A DNA stretch of 31,983 nt from Actinomycetota bacterium (lineage in GTDB: Bacteria > Actinomycetota > Actinomycetes > Nanopelagicales > Nanopelagicaceae): contig RGYL01000001.1 of the NCBI GenBank assembly GCA_010032085.1, positions 1 to 31,983 of the forward strand. The letters are read 5' to 3'. Below are positions 1 through 7,101 of this stretch, piece after piece; positions within the stretch are counted from its first letter, which is position 1; each line of letters begins with the position of its first letter. The notes below the pieces were generated by a model. It had not been told where the DNA came from. It did not search any database and was given only the letters and a program-made list of their open reading frames with translations. Both the position numbers and the translations under genes were made by a program.

Positions 1-34
1 AGGACCGTTCGAATAAATTAAGGAGCAAGCCCGA

Positions 35-556
35 GTGGCCGTAAAGATTAGATTGGTGCGTTTAGGAAAAATTCGTACCCCGCATTTTCGTATTGTTGTT
101 GCTGATTCTCGCAAGGCAAGAAATGGTCTAAAGATTGAAGAGATCGGTAGATATTCACCTGCATCTGAACCTTCACTTATCGAAGTGAACTCCGAGCGCG
201 CGCAACACTGGTTGAAGAATGGCGCCAAGCCAACTGAGGCAGTAGAGGCTTTATTGAAGATCACTGGTGATTGGCAGAAATTTAAGGGAACTGCAGGAAG
301 TGAAGGCACTCTAAAGACTCTTCCCGCTCGCCCTGATAAGCGCGTTGCTTATGAAGCCGCCGTCAAAGCAGCTATGAATGAGCCGAAGGATGGCGCTACT
401 ACTATGAAGAAGCGTGCAGCTGAGAAGTTAGCGGCCAAGACGGCACCTGCAGAAGAGTCACCGGTTGCACAGGCTGAAGAGCCAGCGCCAGCCGCGGAGG
501 CTCCAGCTACCGAAACTCCAGCTGTTGAGACTCCCACTGAGACAGCAGAGCAATAA
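35..556 (+). CDS. rpsP: 30S ribosomal protein bS16
   Basis: Ribosomal protein of the small subunit body, needed for 30S assembly. The N-terminus (MAVKIRLVRLGKIRTPHFRI) and the following VADSRKARNG and EEIGRYSP segments are the classic S16 fold, covering about residues 1-85. The protein is 173 residues, about twice the bacterial minimum, because of a C-terminal tail rich in Ala, Glu, Pro and Thr from about residue 120; long S16 tails are common in actinobacteria. The start is GTG, supported by AAGGAG at 20-25, nine bases upstream. It is the first gene of rpsP-khpA-rimM-trmD, and the next gene begins 15 bases after its stop. The promoter lies outside or at the very edge of the window. Confidence 0.97.
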   Translation: MAVKIRLVRLGKIRTPHFRIVVADSRKARNGLKIEEIGRYSPASEPSLIEVNSERAQHWLKNGAKPTEAVEALLKITGDWQKFKGTAGSEGTLKTLPARPDKRVAYEAAVKAAMNEPKDGATTMKKRAAEKLAAKTAPAEESPVAQAEEPAPAAEAPATETPAVETPTETAEQ

Positions 557-571
557 CTTTAAGGAGTAAAA

Positions 572-811
572 ATGTTTGATGAGGCTCTCGAGCACTTAGT
601 CAAAGGCATTGTTGATAACCCCGAAGAGGTTGTTATTACTGAACGTGAAGGTCGCAGAGGCACAACTCTTGAAGTGCGCGTTCACCCCGATGACATCGGC
701 AAGGTGATCGGAAGAAATGGCCGCACTGCAAAAGCGCTGCGGACCGTAATCTCGGCACTTGCTGGCCGTAGCGTTCGCGTCGATCTAATCGAGGCGGACG
801 AAGCGCGTTAG
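572..811 (+). CDS. khpA: KH-domain RNA-binding protein KhpA
   Basis: Small (79 residue) single-KH protein of the KhpA/YlqC family, a cytoplasmic RNA-binding protein that in other bacteria partners with KhpB and affects cell division and RNA fate. The KH signature is clear: the GxxG loop lies in VIGRNGRTAKALRTVI at about residues 45-60, preceded by a short beta strand (LEVRVHPDD). Length is normal for the family. The ATG start is backed by a strong Shine-Dalgarno AAGGAG at 561-566. Its place between rpsP and rimM is the usual actinobacterial order, so it is probably co-transcribed with ribosome biogenesis genes. Confidence 0.95.
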   Translation: MFDEALEHLVKGIVDNPEEVVITEREGRRGTTLEVRVHPDDIGKVIGRNGRTAKALRTVISALAGRSVRVDLIEADEAR

Positions 812-824
812 CATCGCGAAAGCG

Positions 825-842
825 CTAGTTCGTTGGAACTAG
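825..842 (+). promoter_or_regulatory. Hairpin holding the rimM TTG start codon in its loop
   Basis: CTAGTTC (825-831) and GAACTAG (836-842) are perfect reverse complements separated by GTTG, so the TTG start codon at 833-835 is displayed in a four-base loop. Just upstream, CGC-GAAA-GCG (815-824) forms a second small hairpin with a GNRA tetraloop. The inverted repeat is read directly; a role in start selection or translational control is inference. Confidence 0.5.
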
Positions 843-1333
843 TTGTCGCTCGTATTGGTCGCGCACACGGAATTCGTGGCGAGGTAACGATTGAACTTCG
901 CACGGATAATCCAGCTGAGCGTTTTGAAATCGGAAGTATCTTCAAGACCGAACCGGCAAAGTTTGCGCCGTTGGAAATAGCTTCTGTGAGAGACCATAAC
1001 GGTACTTTGCTTCTCTCCTTCAAAGGTCGAGTGGATCGAAACTCGGTTGAGGAGTTACGCAATGTTCTTTTGGTTGCCGAAGTTGATATTCCAACTCCTT
1101 CCGCCGAAGATAACGAGTTTCATGCGACGTTACTGCTTGGCTGTCGAGTATTCACCGAAGCGAATGAAGAGTTAGGCGAAGTTATCGATATCTTGCAGCT
1201 TCCAACTCAAGACACTCTTGTGGTGGAGCGCAATGGGCAAGAAATTCTTGTCCCATTCGTCAAGAAACATGTACCAATTGTTGATGTAAATGCAAAACGG
1301 ATCGTGGTGCGAGAGATGGAGGGATTGATATGA
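833..1333 (+). CDS. rimM: Ribosome maturation factor RimM
   Basis: 16S rRNA processing and 30S head assembly factor that binds S19. The N-terminal domain opens with MELVVARIGRAHGIRGEV, the RimM consensus, and a C-terminal PRC-barrel follows (about residues 95-166: LLGCRVFTEANEELGEV through IDILQLPTQDTLVV and ILVPFVKKHVPIVD). Mycobacterial RimM also begins MELVV, which supports the TTG start at 833 over later codons. I see no clear Shine-Dalgarno, and the TTG sits in the loop of a perfect 7 bp hairpin (825-842), so initiation may depend on RNA structure or on coupling to khpA, which stops 21 bases upstream. The 3' end overlaps trmD by four bases (ATGA). Confidence 0.95.
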   Translation: MELVVARIGRAHGIRGEVTIELRTDNPAERFEIGSIFKTEPAKFAPLEIASVRDHNGTLLLSFKGRVDRNSVEELRNVLLVAEVDIPTPSAEDNEFHATLLLGCRVFTEANEELGEVIDILQLPTQDTLVVERNGQEILVPFVKKHVPIVDVNAKRIVVREMEGLI

Positions 1334-2019
1334 AGATAACCGCTATCTCAATCTTCCCCGAATATTTTGCCGCCACGAAACTTTCGCTCATCGGAAAAGC
1401 AATCGACTCCAAACTCATCGAATTTGCTCCGATTGATTTACGGGAATTCACCCACGATAACCACAAGACAGTCGATGACACTCCTTATGGTGGGGGCGCT
1501 GGAATGGTTATGAAGCCTGAGCCATGGGGCGAGGCAATTGACAGTTCGCTAAATCGCCATGATGGAATCGTCGATCTCATAATTCTTACACCAGCAGGAA
1601 GAACCTTTAATCAAGAGCTAGCAAATAAATTTGCCCAACGCGAGAACTTGATTTTCGCTTGTGGAAGATATGAAGGTATTGATGCGCGCGTTGCAGATTT
1701 CTACCGTGGACATCAGAGAGTGAGACTTCATGAGATATCGATTGGAAATTACGTTTTAAATGGCGGAGAGGTCGCCGCTCTTGTGATGATTGAGGCAATT
1801 ACAAGATTAATCCCCGGCGTTATTGGAAATCCCGATTCGCTTTTGGAAGAGTCTCATAATGAGATTGGTGAAGTTGAATATCCGGTTTACACAAAGCCTG
1901 CTGAGTGGCGGGGTCTGCAAGTTCCCGAGGTACTCAAATCTGGAAATCATGGCGAGATCTCGAATTGGCGGCGAAGTGAGGCCAAGCGAAGGTCTAATTC
2001 CTTACGAGAGAGCGAATAA
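1330..2019 (+). CDS. trmD: tRNA (guanine37-N1)-methyltransferase
   Basis: SPOUT-family enzyme that uses S-adenosylmethionine to make m1G37 in tRNAs, preventing +1 frameshifting; cytoplasmic and usually essential. The deep trefoil knot is visible in LIFACGRYEGIDARV (about residues 107-121) and SIGNYVLNGGEVAALVMIEA (about 136-155), followed by the conserved RLIPGVIGN. MKITAISIFPEYF is a typical start. At 229 residues it is at the short end of the family. The ATG overlaps the rimM stop as ATGA, indicating translational coupling. After it the usual rplS gene is absent and a 150-base structured spacer follows. Confidence 0.97.
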   Translation: MKITAISIFPEYFAATKLSLIGKAIDSKLIEFAPIDLREFTHDNHKTVDDTPYGGGAGMVMKPEPWGEAIDSSLNRHDGIVDLIILTPAGRTFNQELANKFAQRENLIFACGRYEGIDARVADFYRGHQRVRLHEISIGNYVLNGGEVAALVMIEAITRLIPGVIGNPDSLLEESHNEIGEVEYPVYTKPAEWRGLQVPEVLKSGNHGEISNWRRSEAKRRSNSLRESE

Positions 2020-2169
2020 GCGGGGAATAATCCCGACACGCCGACTGTTGGGCAGGACATGCACCTGGGCTTTTGGGCATTATCCGCCCGTGGTCAGGCG
2101 CTAAGTGATTAGGCGCAAGACCTGATAGCTCCAAGCATTATCAAGAGATTTGAAAGGTGGTGAAGATCG
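2020..2169 (+). other. Gene-free spacer with several hairpins between trmD and DUF4193
   Basis: No convincing gene fits here. The spacer contains CGGG/CCCG (2021-2024 with 2032-2035), GGGC/GCCC (2075-2078 with 2086-2089), and a better stem at 2098-2116 made of GCGCTAA, loop GTGA (a GNRA tetraloop) and TTA-G-GCGC with one bulged G; the last is flanked by TCAGG (2094-2098) and CCTGA (2121-2125), which can also pair. None has a following T-run, so it does not look like a simple terminator. It could be an operon 3' end plus a structured 5' leader for the DUF4193 gene. Function unknown. Confidence 0.4.
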
Positions 2170-2463
2170 ATGGCAACCGATTACGACACTCCGCGAAAAA
2201 CGGATGAAGAGCTCCATGAAGAATCGATTGAAGAACTAAAAGCGAAGCGCGCTGAAATCGCCTCTGGACAGATTGATGTTGATGAAGAAGATCCTGAGAA
2301 CGTCGAACTTCCTGGCGCTGATCTCTCTGGTGAGGAATTGGCAGTTCGTGTAGTCCCAAGACAAGAGAACGAATTCACGTGTTCAAGGTGCTTCTTGGTT
2401 CACCATCACACACAATTAGCAAGAGGAGAGGGCGCTAAGGCGCTCTGCAAAGACTGCGCTTAA
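2170..2463 (+). CDS. DUF4193 family protein, putative zinc-binding
   Basis: A 97-residue cytoplasmic protein of the actinobacterial DUF4193 family (the Rv2699c family); molecular function is not established. The N-terminal two thirds is very acidic (EEDPENVELPGADLSGEELA). The C-terminus carries two cysteine pairs, C71-x2-C74 and C93-x2-C96, in CSRCFLVHHH and ALCKDCA, so a small zinc ribbon is likely. The ATG at 2170 follows a purine-rich AAAGGTGG (2153-2160). The gene ends convergently with DUF3093, overlapping four bases, with a terminator-like hairpin inside its 3' end. Its place next to DUF3093 and dut matches the mycobacterial order. Confidence 0.9.
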   Translation: MATDYDTPRKTDEELHEESIEELKAKRAEIASGQIDVDEEDPENVELPGADLSGEELAVRVVPRQENEFTCSRCFLVHHHTQLARGEGAKALCKDCA

Positions 2464-2472
2464 ATTTTTTTT
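2437..2472 (+). terminator. Probable intrinsic terminator at the 3' end of the DUF4193 gene
   Basis: AAGGCGC (2437-2443) pairs with GCGCTT (2456-2461) with one bulged G, and a run of eight T follows at 2465-2472. The hairpin lies inside the last codons of the DUF4193 gene. It would also stop transcripts before they run antisense through the convergent DUF3093 gene. The stem is short, so confidence is moderate. Confidence 0.45.
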
Positions 2473-2888
2473 AGGACTTCCTTTAACTCTGCTGGTTTAT
2501 CTGTACTGATTAGCCAATACGGAGTCGGGTCACGAGAATCATTAATTTTTAACTTTACGCCACTTTTTACCCAGAATCTGATTGCTAAGAATGCCCGTGG
2601 GTCAATTCCCGGGCCACGTTCAAACTTCATCGCCTCTTGATCAAGAATTTCCACGCTATCAATGTACTTACTTTCAATCTTAGCTCTGCCTACACGTAAT
2701 TCTTCCTGGGTGGCGGTTATCACAAGCCTTGATCTATATCCCAAAATAAAAATGGCAATCGCTGTAATGGAAAAAGCAATCAAGAGCATCTCATCGCTAA
2801 GAGCTACGCCAATTGAAAGGACTGCTGCAAAACCAAGAGTGAATAAAGCTAACCAGACTCGAATTGGCCAACCAATTACCTCGCGCAT
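2460..2888 (-). CDS. DUF3093 family membrane protein
   Basis: A 142-residue protein of the actinobacterial DUF3093 family (Rv2698-like); function unknown. Two hydrophobic helices near the N-terminus (about residues 8-28 and 33-50, VWLALFTLGFAAVLSIGVAL and LLIAFSITAIAIFILGY) anchor a soluble C-terminal domain with the family-typical ending PYWLISTDKPAELKEVLKKI. The domain facing is not certain. The gene diverges from the thioesterase gene with 20 bases between starts, and converges on DUF4193. A TACCCT box lies only three bases before its ATG, too close for the leaderless pattern seen elsewhere, so its promoter is unclear. Confidence 0.88.
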   Translation of the reverse strand: MREVIGWPIRVWLALFTLGFAAVLSIGVALSDEMLLIAFSITAIAIFILGYRSRLVITATQEELRVGRAKIESKYIDSVEILDQEAMKFERGPGIDPRAFLAIRFWVKSGVKLKINDSRDPTPYWLISTDKPAELKEVLKKI

Positions 2889-2895
2889 ATCAGGG

Positions 2896-2901
2896 TAATC
2901 T
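2896..2901 (+). promoter_or_regulatory. -10 box (TAATCT) of the thioesterase-dut-DUF3159 operon
   Basis: TAATCT lies seven bases before the ATG at 2909 and fits TANNNT. Transcription would begin at or next to the A of ATG, giving a leaderless mRNA. This supports the ATG at 2909 over a longer TTG start at 2864, which would overlap the divergent DUF3093 gene. Confidence 0.6.
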
Positions 2902-2908
2902 TCTCACC

Positions 2909-3475
2909 ATGTCCCGCAGATTGAGCATCGAGCCACCAGCTGGCGCAACTGTTCCACAGCGGCATCCCCAAGCTCCCGTTCCCGGCACCTTGCTTGGTTC
3001 ACATAATCAAGATTGTTTTGGTTGCGGAGCATCTCACCCAACGGGGCTTCACATTACTGCTTATGCATCTGAGGGAATGACTATTACTGCCAAATTCACT
3101 GTTGGCGAACATCACCAAGGCGCACCAGGTCTTGCACACGGTGGACTTCTATCCTGTGCTTTCGATGAAGCGCTAGGAAAATTGATGTGGCTCGTGAGAG
3201 CTCCTGCAGTGACCGGAAAGTTGGAAACTTCATTTTTGATGCCGGTCCAAGTTGGAAAGACTCTTTATATAACGGCTGAAATCACTGGACAAGAAGGTCG
3301 AAAAATCTACTGTCGCGCTGAGGGAAGAATTGGAGGCGTCGATGGACCAATCGCAGTCGAGGCGGCAGCAATCTTCATAACTGTGCCGTTAGAGCACTTT
3401 ATCGAAAACGCACCAGAGAATTATCGGGCTAACTTGTTTGGTTCGGCTGCCCCGGAGCTTGAAATAAATCCATGA
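2909..3475 (+). CDS. PaaI/4HBT-type hotdog thioesterase
   Basis: Hotdog-fold acyl-CoA thioesterase-like protein of 188 residues. The core holds APGLAHGGLLSCAFDEALG (about residues 72-90), with the HGG turn at 77-79 and acidic candidates D86/E87, as in PaaI-type enzymes that hydrolyse acyl- or aryl-CoA esters. A cysteine-rich DCFGCG (35-40) precedes it, as in many actinobacterial relatives annotated as PaaI family. The substrate cannot be told from sequence. The start is ATG 2909, preceded by a leaderless-type -10 box. It heads a three-gene run, overlapping dut by four bases. Confidence 0.88.
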   Translation: MSRRLSIEPPAGATVPQRHPQAPVPGTLLGSHNQDCFGCGASHPTGLHITAYASEGMTITAKFTVGEHHQGAPGLAHGGLLSCAFDEALGKLMWLVRAPAVTGKLETSFLMPVQVGKTLYITAEITGQEGRKIYCRAEGRIGGVDGPIAVEAAAIFITVPLEHFIENAPENYRANLFGSAAPELEINP

Positions 3476-3906
3476 AAGTATTAATCACGAGGCTAGATCC
3501 ACAACTTCCGCTACCAAGTTATGCAAAACCGGGCGATGCAGGTGCTGATCTTTACTCACGAATAGATATCGAGCTTGCCCCAGGGGAGCGCGCACTAGTT
3601 CCCACAGGAGTCGCGATTGCCCTGGAAAATGGTTATGTTGCCTTAGTCCATCCACGCTCTGGGCGTGCGATAAAGGAGGGCTTAGGAATGGTAAATGCCC
3701 CCGGGACAATCGATTCTGGATATCGCGGCGAGCTACAAGTAATTCTTGTAAATCATGATCGAGAAAAGAAGATAGAAATTAAGCGTGGTGAGCGGATTGC
3801 ACAATTAATAATTCAACCGGTAATTCGGGCTGAATTTATTGAAGTGGAAACGCTTCCCGGTACAAGTAGAGGAGAGGGTGGATTTGGCTCCACCGGAAAG
3901 TCGTGA
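3472..3906 (+). CDS. dut: Deoxyuridine 5'-triphosphate nucleotidohydrolase
   Basis: Trimeric dUTPase converting dUTP to dUMP and pyrophosphate, which keeps uracil out of DNA and feeds dTMP synthesis. All five family motifs are present: AKPGDAGADLYS (I), PRSGRAIKEG (II), the catalytic APGTIDSGYRGELQVILVNH (III, with Asp and Tyr), RIAQLIIQPV (IV) and the glycine-rich RGEGGFGSTGKS (V) at the C-terminus. Length of 144 residues is standard. The ATG overlaps the thioesterase stop and the stop overlaps the DUF3159 start, so the three genes are translationally coupled. The same dut neighbourhood occurs in mycobacteria. Confidence 0.97.
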   Translation: MKVLITRLDPQLPLPSYAKPGDAGADLYSRIDIELAPGERALVPTGVAIALENGYVALVHPRSGRAIKEGLGMVNAPGTIDSGYRGELQVILVNHDREKKIEIKRGERIAQLIIQPVIRAEFIEVETLPGTSRGEGGFGSTGKS

Positions 3907-4529
3907 GCCACGAAGAAGATAAGGCAAAAATTCTCTCTGCATTCGGGGGAGTAAAGGGTTTAATTGATTCGGGTCTGCCAGCGCTTATCTTCTTGGTTAC
4001 ATTCAACTTTACAAAGGATGTCCGTAATTCTGCTTATTTTGCCCTCGCATTTTCCCTAGCGGTAACCCTCATTCGCCTAATTAAGCGTGACACTATTCAG
4101 CATGCAGTTTCCGGAGTTATAGGGGTTGCATTTTGCGCCTGGTTATCAAATCGAAGTGGCAAAGCAGAAGATTTTTATCTGCCCGGGCTCTGGACAAATG
4201 CAATTTATGGTGCGGCATACGCGCTCTCCGCAATCATTCGCTGGCCCGTGGTCGGACTAATTCTAGGTCCGCTATTAGGCGAGAATTTAAAGTGGCGCAA
4301 AGATCCAATCCGTCGCGCTGTTTATGTCCGAGCTACCTGGATTTGGGTCGGACTTTTTGCGGCCCGATTAGTCGTTCAATATCCGCTTTACCTTTCTGGG
4401 AATGTAAATGCCCTTGGTACAGCACGACTGGTGATGGGATTTCCGATGTTTATTCTGGCGGCTTGGTTAACCTGGCAAGTCGTTAAGAGTGGGCCAAAAC
4501 TTCGTGAGGATTTAAGGCCTGCTAGTTAG
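3903..4529 (+). CDS. DUF3159 integral membrane protein
   Basis: A 208-residue protein of the actinobacterial DUF3159 family (Rv2693c-like), of unknown function. About five or six hydrophobic helices are visible, for example ALIFLVTFNF, AYFALAFSLAVTLI, VSGVIGVAFCAWL, WPVVGLILGPLLG, WIWVGLFAARLVV and LVMGFPMFILAAWLTW. The N-terminus (MSHEEDKAKILSAFGG) is cytoplasmic-like, and the WRKDPIRRAVYVRATW segment is a typical family block. The GTG start overlaps the dut stop by four bases. It ends convergently with the RCK gene, overlapping eight bases. Confidence 0.9.
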   Translation: MSHEEDKAKILSAFGGVKGLIDSGLPALIFLVTFNFTKDVRNSAYFALAFSLAVTLIRLIKRDTIQHAVSGVIGVAFCAWLSNRSGKAEDFYLPGLWTNAIYGAAYALSAIIRWPVVGLILGPLLGENLKWRKDPIRRAVYVRATWIWVGLFAARLVVQYPLYLSGNVNALGTARLVMGFPMFILAAWLTWQVVKSGPKLREDLRPAS

Positions 4530-5181
4530 CGATGAAACAACCTTTAATCTGATTCTCTGCTTCTGCTGAGGCTACGAAAATTAACTCATCGCCGGCGCTG
4601 AATACATCATGGGGCGAAGGAGAGATGACATGTCCATCGCGGATTATTGCGGCGAGTGATGCATCCTTCGGCAATTCGATTTCCTCGACAGATTTACCGA
4701 CGCATATGGAGTTATCGGGAAGAGTTATTTCTACAAGATTTGCTTCACCGGACTTGATTGAGAATAACCGAACAACATCGCCCACGCTGACCGCTTCTTC
4801 AACGAGCGCTGCAATGATTCGTGGAGTTGAAACTGCAACATCAACGCCCCAAGATGAATCGAAAAGCCATTCATTCTTTGGGTGATTCACGCGTGCTACA
4901 ACACGGGGAACTCCATACTCGGTCTTGGCTAGAAGTGATGAAACCAAATTAACTTTGTCATCACCGGTTGCTGCGACCATGACTTGGCATTGATCTAGGC
5001 TTGCTTTATCGAGAGTTGCAATTTCACATGCATCTGCAAGGAGCCACTCGGCGTTTGGAACACTCTCCATCTTCAGCGCCTTCGGGTTCTTATCAATAAG
5101 CAGAACTTGATGGCCATTTGCTATCAACTCACGAGCAATCGCCCGTCCCGCATTTCCAGCCCCAGCAATTGCTATCTTCAT
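4522..5181 (-). CDS. TrkA-family RCK protein (second of pair, CeoC-like)
   Basis: Cytoplasmic regulatory subunit of a K+ or cation channel/transporter. The N-terminal RCK/TrkA_N domain (about residues 1-125) has the nucleotide-binding Rossmann glycines IAIAGAGNAGRAIA, the acidic residue at the end of beta-2 (LLIDKNP) and the usual VAATGDDKVN block. A TrkA_C domain follows (about 140-219: LVEITLPDNSICVGKSVEEI through AGDELIFVASAEA). Its ATG overlaps the stop of the upstream RCK gene (ATGA), so the two are probably made as a heteromeric pair, like CeoB/CeoC of mycobacteria. No TrkH-type or APC-type membrane partner lies next to it. Confidence 0.9.
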   Translation of the reverse strand: MKIAIAGAGNAGRAIARELIANGHQVLLIDKNPKALKMESVPNAEWLLADACEIATLDKASLDQCQVMVAATGDDKVNLVSSLLAKTEYGVPRVVARVNHPKNEWLFDSSWGVDVAVSTPRIIAALVEEAVSVGDVVRLFSIKSGEANLVEITLPDNSICVGKSVEEIELPKDASLAAIIRDGHVISPSPHDVFSAGDELIFVASAEAENQIKGCFIAN

Positions 5182-5843
5182 TCTCTCTCCTCTGGCGGCT
5201 GGGAGAGAGCTGCTACAACTTGGGTCACATCTTTATCGGAGATTAAAACATGCACGACATCGCCTTCTTGAAGGACAACATGTTCATCAGGAATTAGACC
5301 TTCGCCCAGTCTGGTGATGAATGCGACTCGCGCTTTGGTTAGTTCTTGAATTGAGACCACGGGGTAACCAAACCATCCACGATGAATATGAATCTCAGCT
5401 AACTGAACTTTTCCGGATGGATCTTGCCACTCAGATTTAGCTCCTGATGGCAATATCCGGCGCATAATCTGATCGGTAGTCCAAAGCACTGTGGCTACAG
5501 TCGGAATACCAAGGCGTTGATAAATCTCGGCCCGCCCTGGATCATAAATACGGGCAACAACGCTCTTAACTCCATATGTTTCGCGAGCAACGCGCGCGGC
5601 CAAGATATTTGAGTTATCTCCATTAGAGACAGCTGCAAAAGCATCAGCACGCTCGATGCCAGCTTCAATAAGGGTGTCTCGGTCAAAACCAATTCCAGCG
5701 ACTGTGAGGCCATTGAAGTCAGCGCCAAGACGGCGGAAGGCCTCGCGATCTTGATCGATGACTGCGACCGAATGACCTAGAGATTGAAAATCTTTCGCGA
5801 GAGTCGAGCCGACGCGGCCACAACCCATAATCACGATGTGCAC
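5178..5843 (-). CDS. trkA: TrkA-family RCK protein (first of pair, CeoB-like)
   Basis: First gene of the RCK pair. HIVIMGCGRVGSTLAKDF forms the NAD-binding glycine motif, followed by HSVAVIDQDREAF and the VSNGDNSNILAARVARE block; a TrkA_C domain occupies about residues 140-215 (IHIHRGWFGYPVVSIQEL to GDVVHVLISDKD). Such proteins sense NAD(H) or ATP and gate potassium uptake. The start is GTG at 5843, needed to include the first beta strand; TAAATT lies eight bases upstream and may be a -10 box. The gene diverges from the TrmA-like methyltransferase with 64 bases between starts. In mycobacteria a permease gene usually sits at this junction; it is missing here. Confidence 0.9.
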   Translation of the reverse strand: MHIVIMGCGRVGSTLAKDFQSLGHSVAVIDQDREAFRRLGADFNGLTVAGIGFDRDTLIEAGIERADAFAAVSNGDNSNILAARVARETYGVKSVVARIYDPGRAEIYQRLGIPTVATVLWTTDQIMRRILPSGAKSEWQDPSGKVQLAEIHIHRGWFGYPVVSIQELTKARVAFITRLGEGLIPDEHVVLQEGDVVHVLISDKDVTQVVAALSQPPEERE

Positions 5844-5907
5844 AAAGGCAGAATTTACACCTTTAGGCTTGGGTAAGAGTAATTCCCGCGCGAAACTGAG
5901 GTAATTA

Positions 5908-7065
5908 ATGAATATTGGCGATGAAGTTGTTGTCGATATTTCCGGAATCGCTCACGGGGGACATTGCGTTGCACGTCACGAAGGTCAAGTCATTTTCGTT
6001 AGGCATGCAATTCCTGGCGAAAAAGTTCGGGTACGAATAACTGATTTATCAAAAAGTTTTGCTCGGGGAGATTGCATTGAAGTTATTTCTGCATCTTTAG
6101 ATCGAGTGAAGGCTCCGTGCGCCTTGGCCCGCCCCGGAGGTTGTGGTGGTTGCGACTTTCAACATATTTCGCCCGAAAGACAGCGCAAGCTAAAGGCCGA
6201 GATAATTAAAGAACAATTCCTGCGGTTGGCAAAAATGGAAGTTGATGTTGCTGTTGAAGAAGTGCTTCCCATCACGGGTTGGCGTTCTCGAATGGAATTT
6301 ACCGTTTCCAACGATGGAAAGTTAGCTATGTATGAAGCCCGGCGAAATAATTTGATTGCAATCGAAGATTGTAAAATCGCTCATCCAAAGATAGACATCA
6401 AAGGTGTTAGTTCACGAAAACTCCCGATTGGCAAAAAAGTAGATATTGCGGTTGGAACAGATGGGGAAGTGACAACGACTATCGAAGGTAGAGAAAGTTT
6501 CGCTTTGCTTAAGCAAGAAGTAGATGGATTTGTATTCTCTATCTCCCCAGAGAGTTTCTGGCAGAGCCATATCGAGGCTCCTAGGATTCTTCTTCGCGCC
6601 GCGATGGAGCTCGCCCAATTACAAACAGGAGATCATTTCTATGACCTTTACTCCGGTGTTGGCTTGTTTACGAGTGGCGCCGTAAATCTCGTTGGCGTAA
6701 ATGGGCGCATCACCATGATTGAAGAATCTGCAAGTGCTATTACCGATGCGCGCCGAAACTTTGCTAATTATGAAAATGTGGAGATTGTTGAAGGGAAGGT
6801 AGAAGTAGCGCTGAAGGCTTTTAAACGTGCTGATGTAGTGCTTCTTGATCCACCGAGGGCAGGAGCAGGTGAGCGCGTATTGAAATCGATTAGGGCGCTT
6901 AACCCACGCCGGATTATCTATGTCGCTTGCGATCCAGCATCGCTTGCTCGAGATACTGCAATCTTGCAGGGTAGTGGCTACGAGTTAGATGGACTTCGGG
7001 CCTTTGACCTATTTCCAATGACCCAACATATTGAGAGTGTGGCGCGCTTCATCCGAATTGATTAG
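5908..7065 (+). CDS. TRAM-domain class I SAM-dependent RNA m5U methyltransferase (TrmA/RumA family)
   Basis: Predicted RNA uracil-C5 methyltransferase, 385 residues. An N-terminal TRAM/OB domain (1-60, GDEVVVDISGIAHGGHCVARH) precedes four cysteines that would hold a [4Fe-4S] cluster: C71, C79 and C82 (CALARPGGCGGC) and C155. The catalytic domain has SAM motif DLYSGVGLF (246-254), DPPRAG (314-319), the nucleophile C341 in YVACDPASLARD, and base E376 in QHIESVARF. Everything needed for activity is present. The target could be 23S rRNA (as RlmD or RlmC) or tRNA U54; sequence alone does not decide. GAGG at 5898-5901 serves the ATG start. The Rv2689c position matches. Confidence 0.92.
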   Translation: MNIGDEVVVDISGIAHGGHCVARHEGQVIFVRHAIPGEKVRVRITDLSKSFARGDCIEVISASLDRVKAPCALARPGGCGGCDFQHISPERQRKLKAEIIKEQFLRLAKMEVDVAVEEVLPITGWRSRMEFTVSNDGKLAMYEARRNNLIAIEDCKIAHPKIDIKGVSSRKLPIGKKVDIAVGTDGEVTTTIEGRESFALLKQEVDGFVFSISPESFWQSHIEAPRILLRAAMELAQLQTGDHFYDLYSGVGLFTSGAVNLVGVNGRITMIEESASAITDARRNFANYENVEIVEGKVEVALKAFKRADVVLLDPPRAGAGERVLKSIRALNPRRIIYVACDPASLARDTAILQGSGYELDGLRAFDLFPMTQHIESVARFIRID

Positions 7066-7088
7066 CAGGTCAGATAGTTACAACCGGT

Positions 7089-7094
7089 TAGGAT
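7089..7094 (+). promoter_or_regulatory. -10 box (TAGGAT) of acnA
   Basis: TAGGAT lies seven bases before the acnA ATG, fitting TANNNT and a leaderless transcript. It overlaps by one base an 8 bp palindrome AACCGGTT at 7082-7089, which could be a regulator site, although such short palindromes also arise by chance. Confidence 0.55.
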
Positions 7095-7101
7095 TACGCG
7101 C

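Noticed and set aside
1823..2104. 93-codon plus-strand frame running past the trmD stop into the spacer
   Set aside because: It lies mostly inside trmD in another frame, has no family resemblance and no suitable start signal; the spacer part is better explained by RNA hairpins.
4133..4486. 117-codon frame inside the DUF3159 gene
   Set aside because: Shadow frame of a well-supported membrane protein gene, with arginine- and serine-rich sequence typical of off-frame translation.
7082..7089. AACCGGTT as an aconitase repressor site
   Set aside because: Eight bases are too few to claim an operator, and no AcnR-type regulator gene is in the window; kept only as a note on the acnA promoter.
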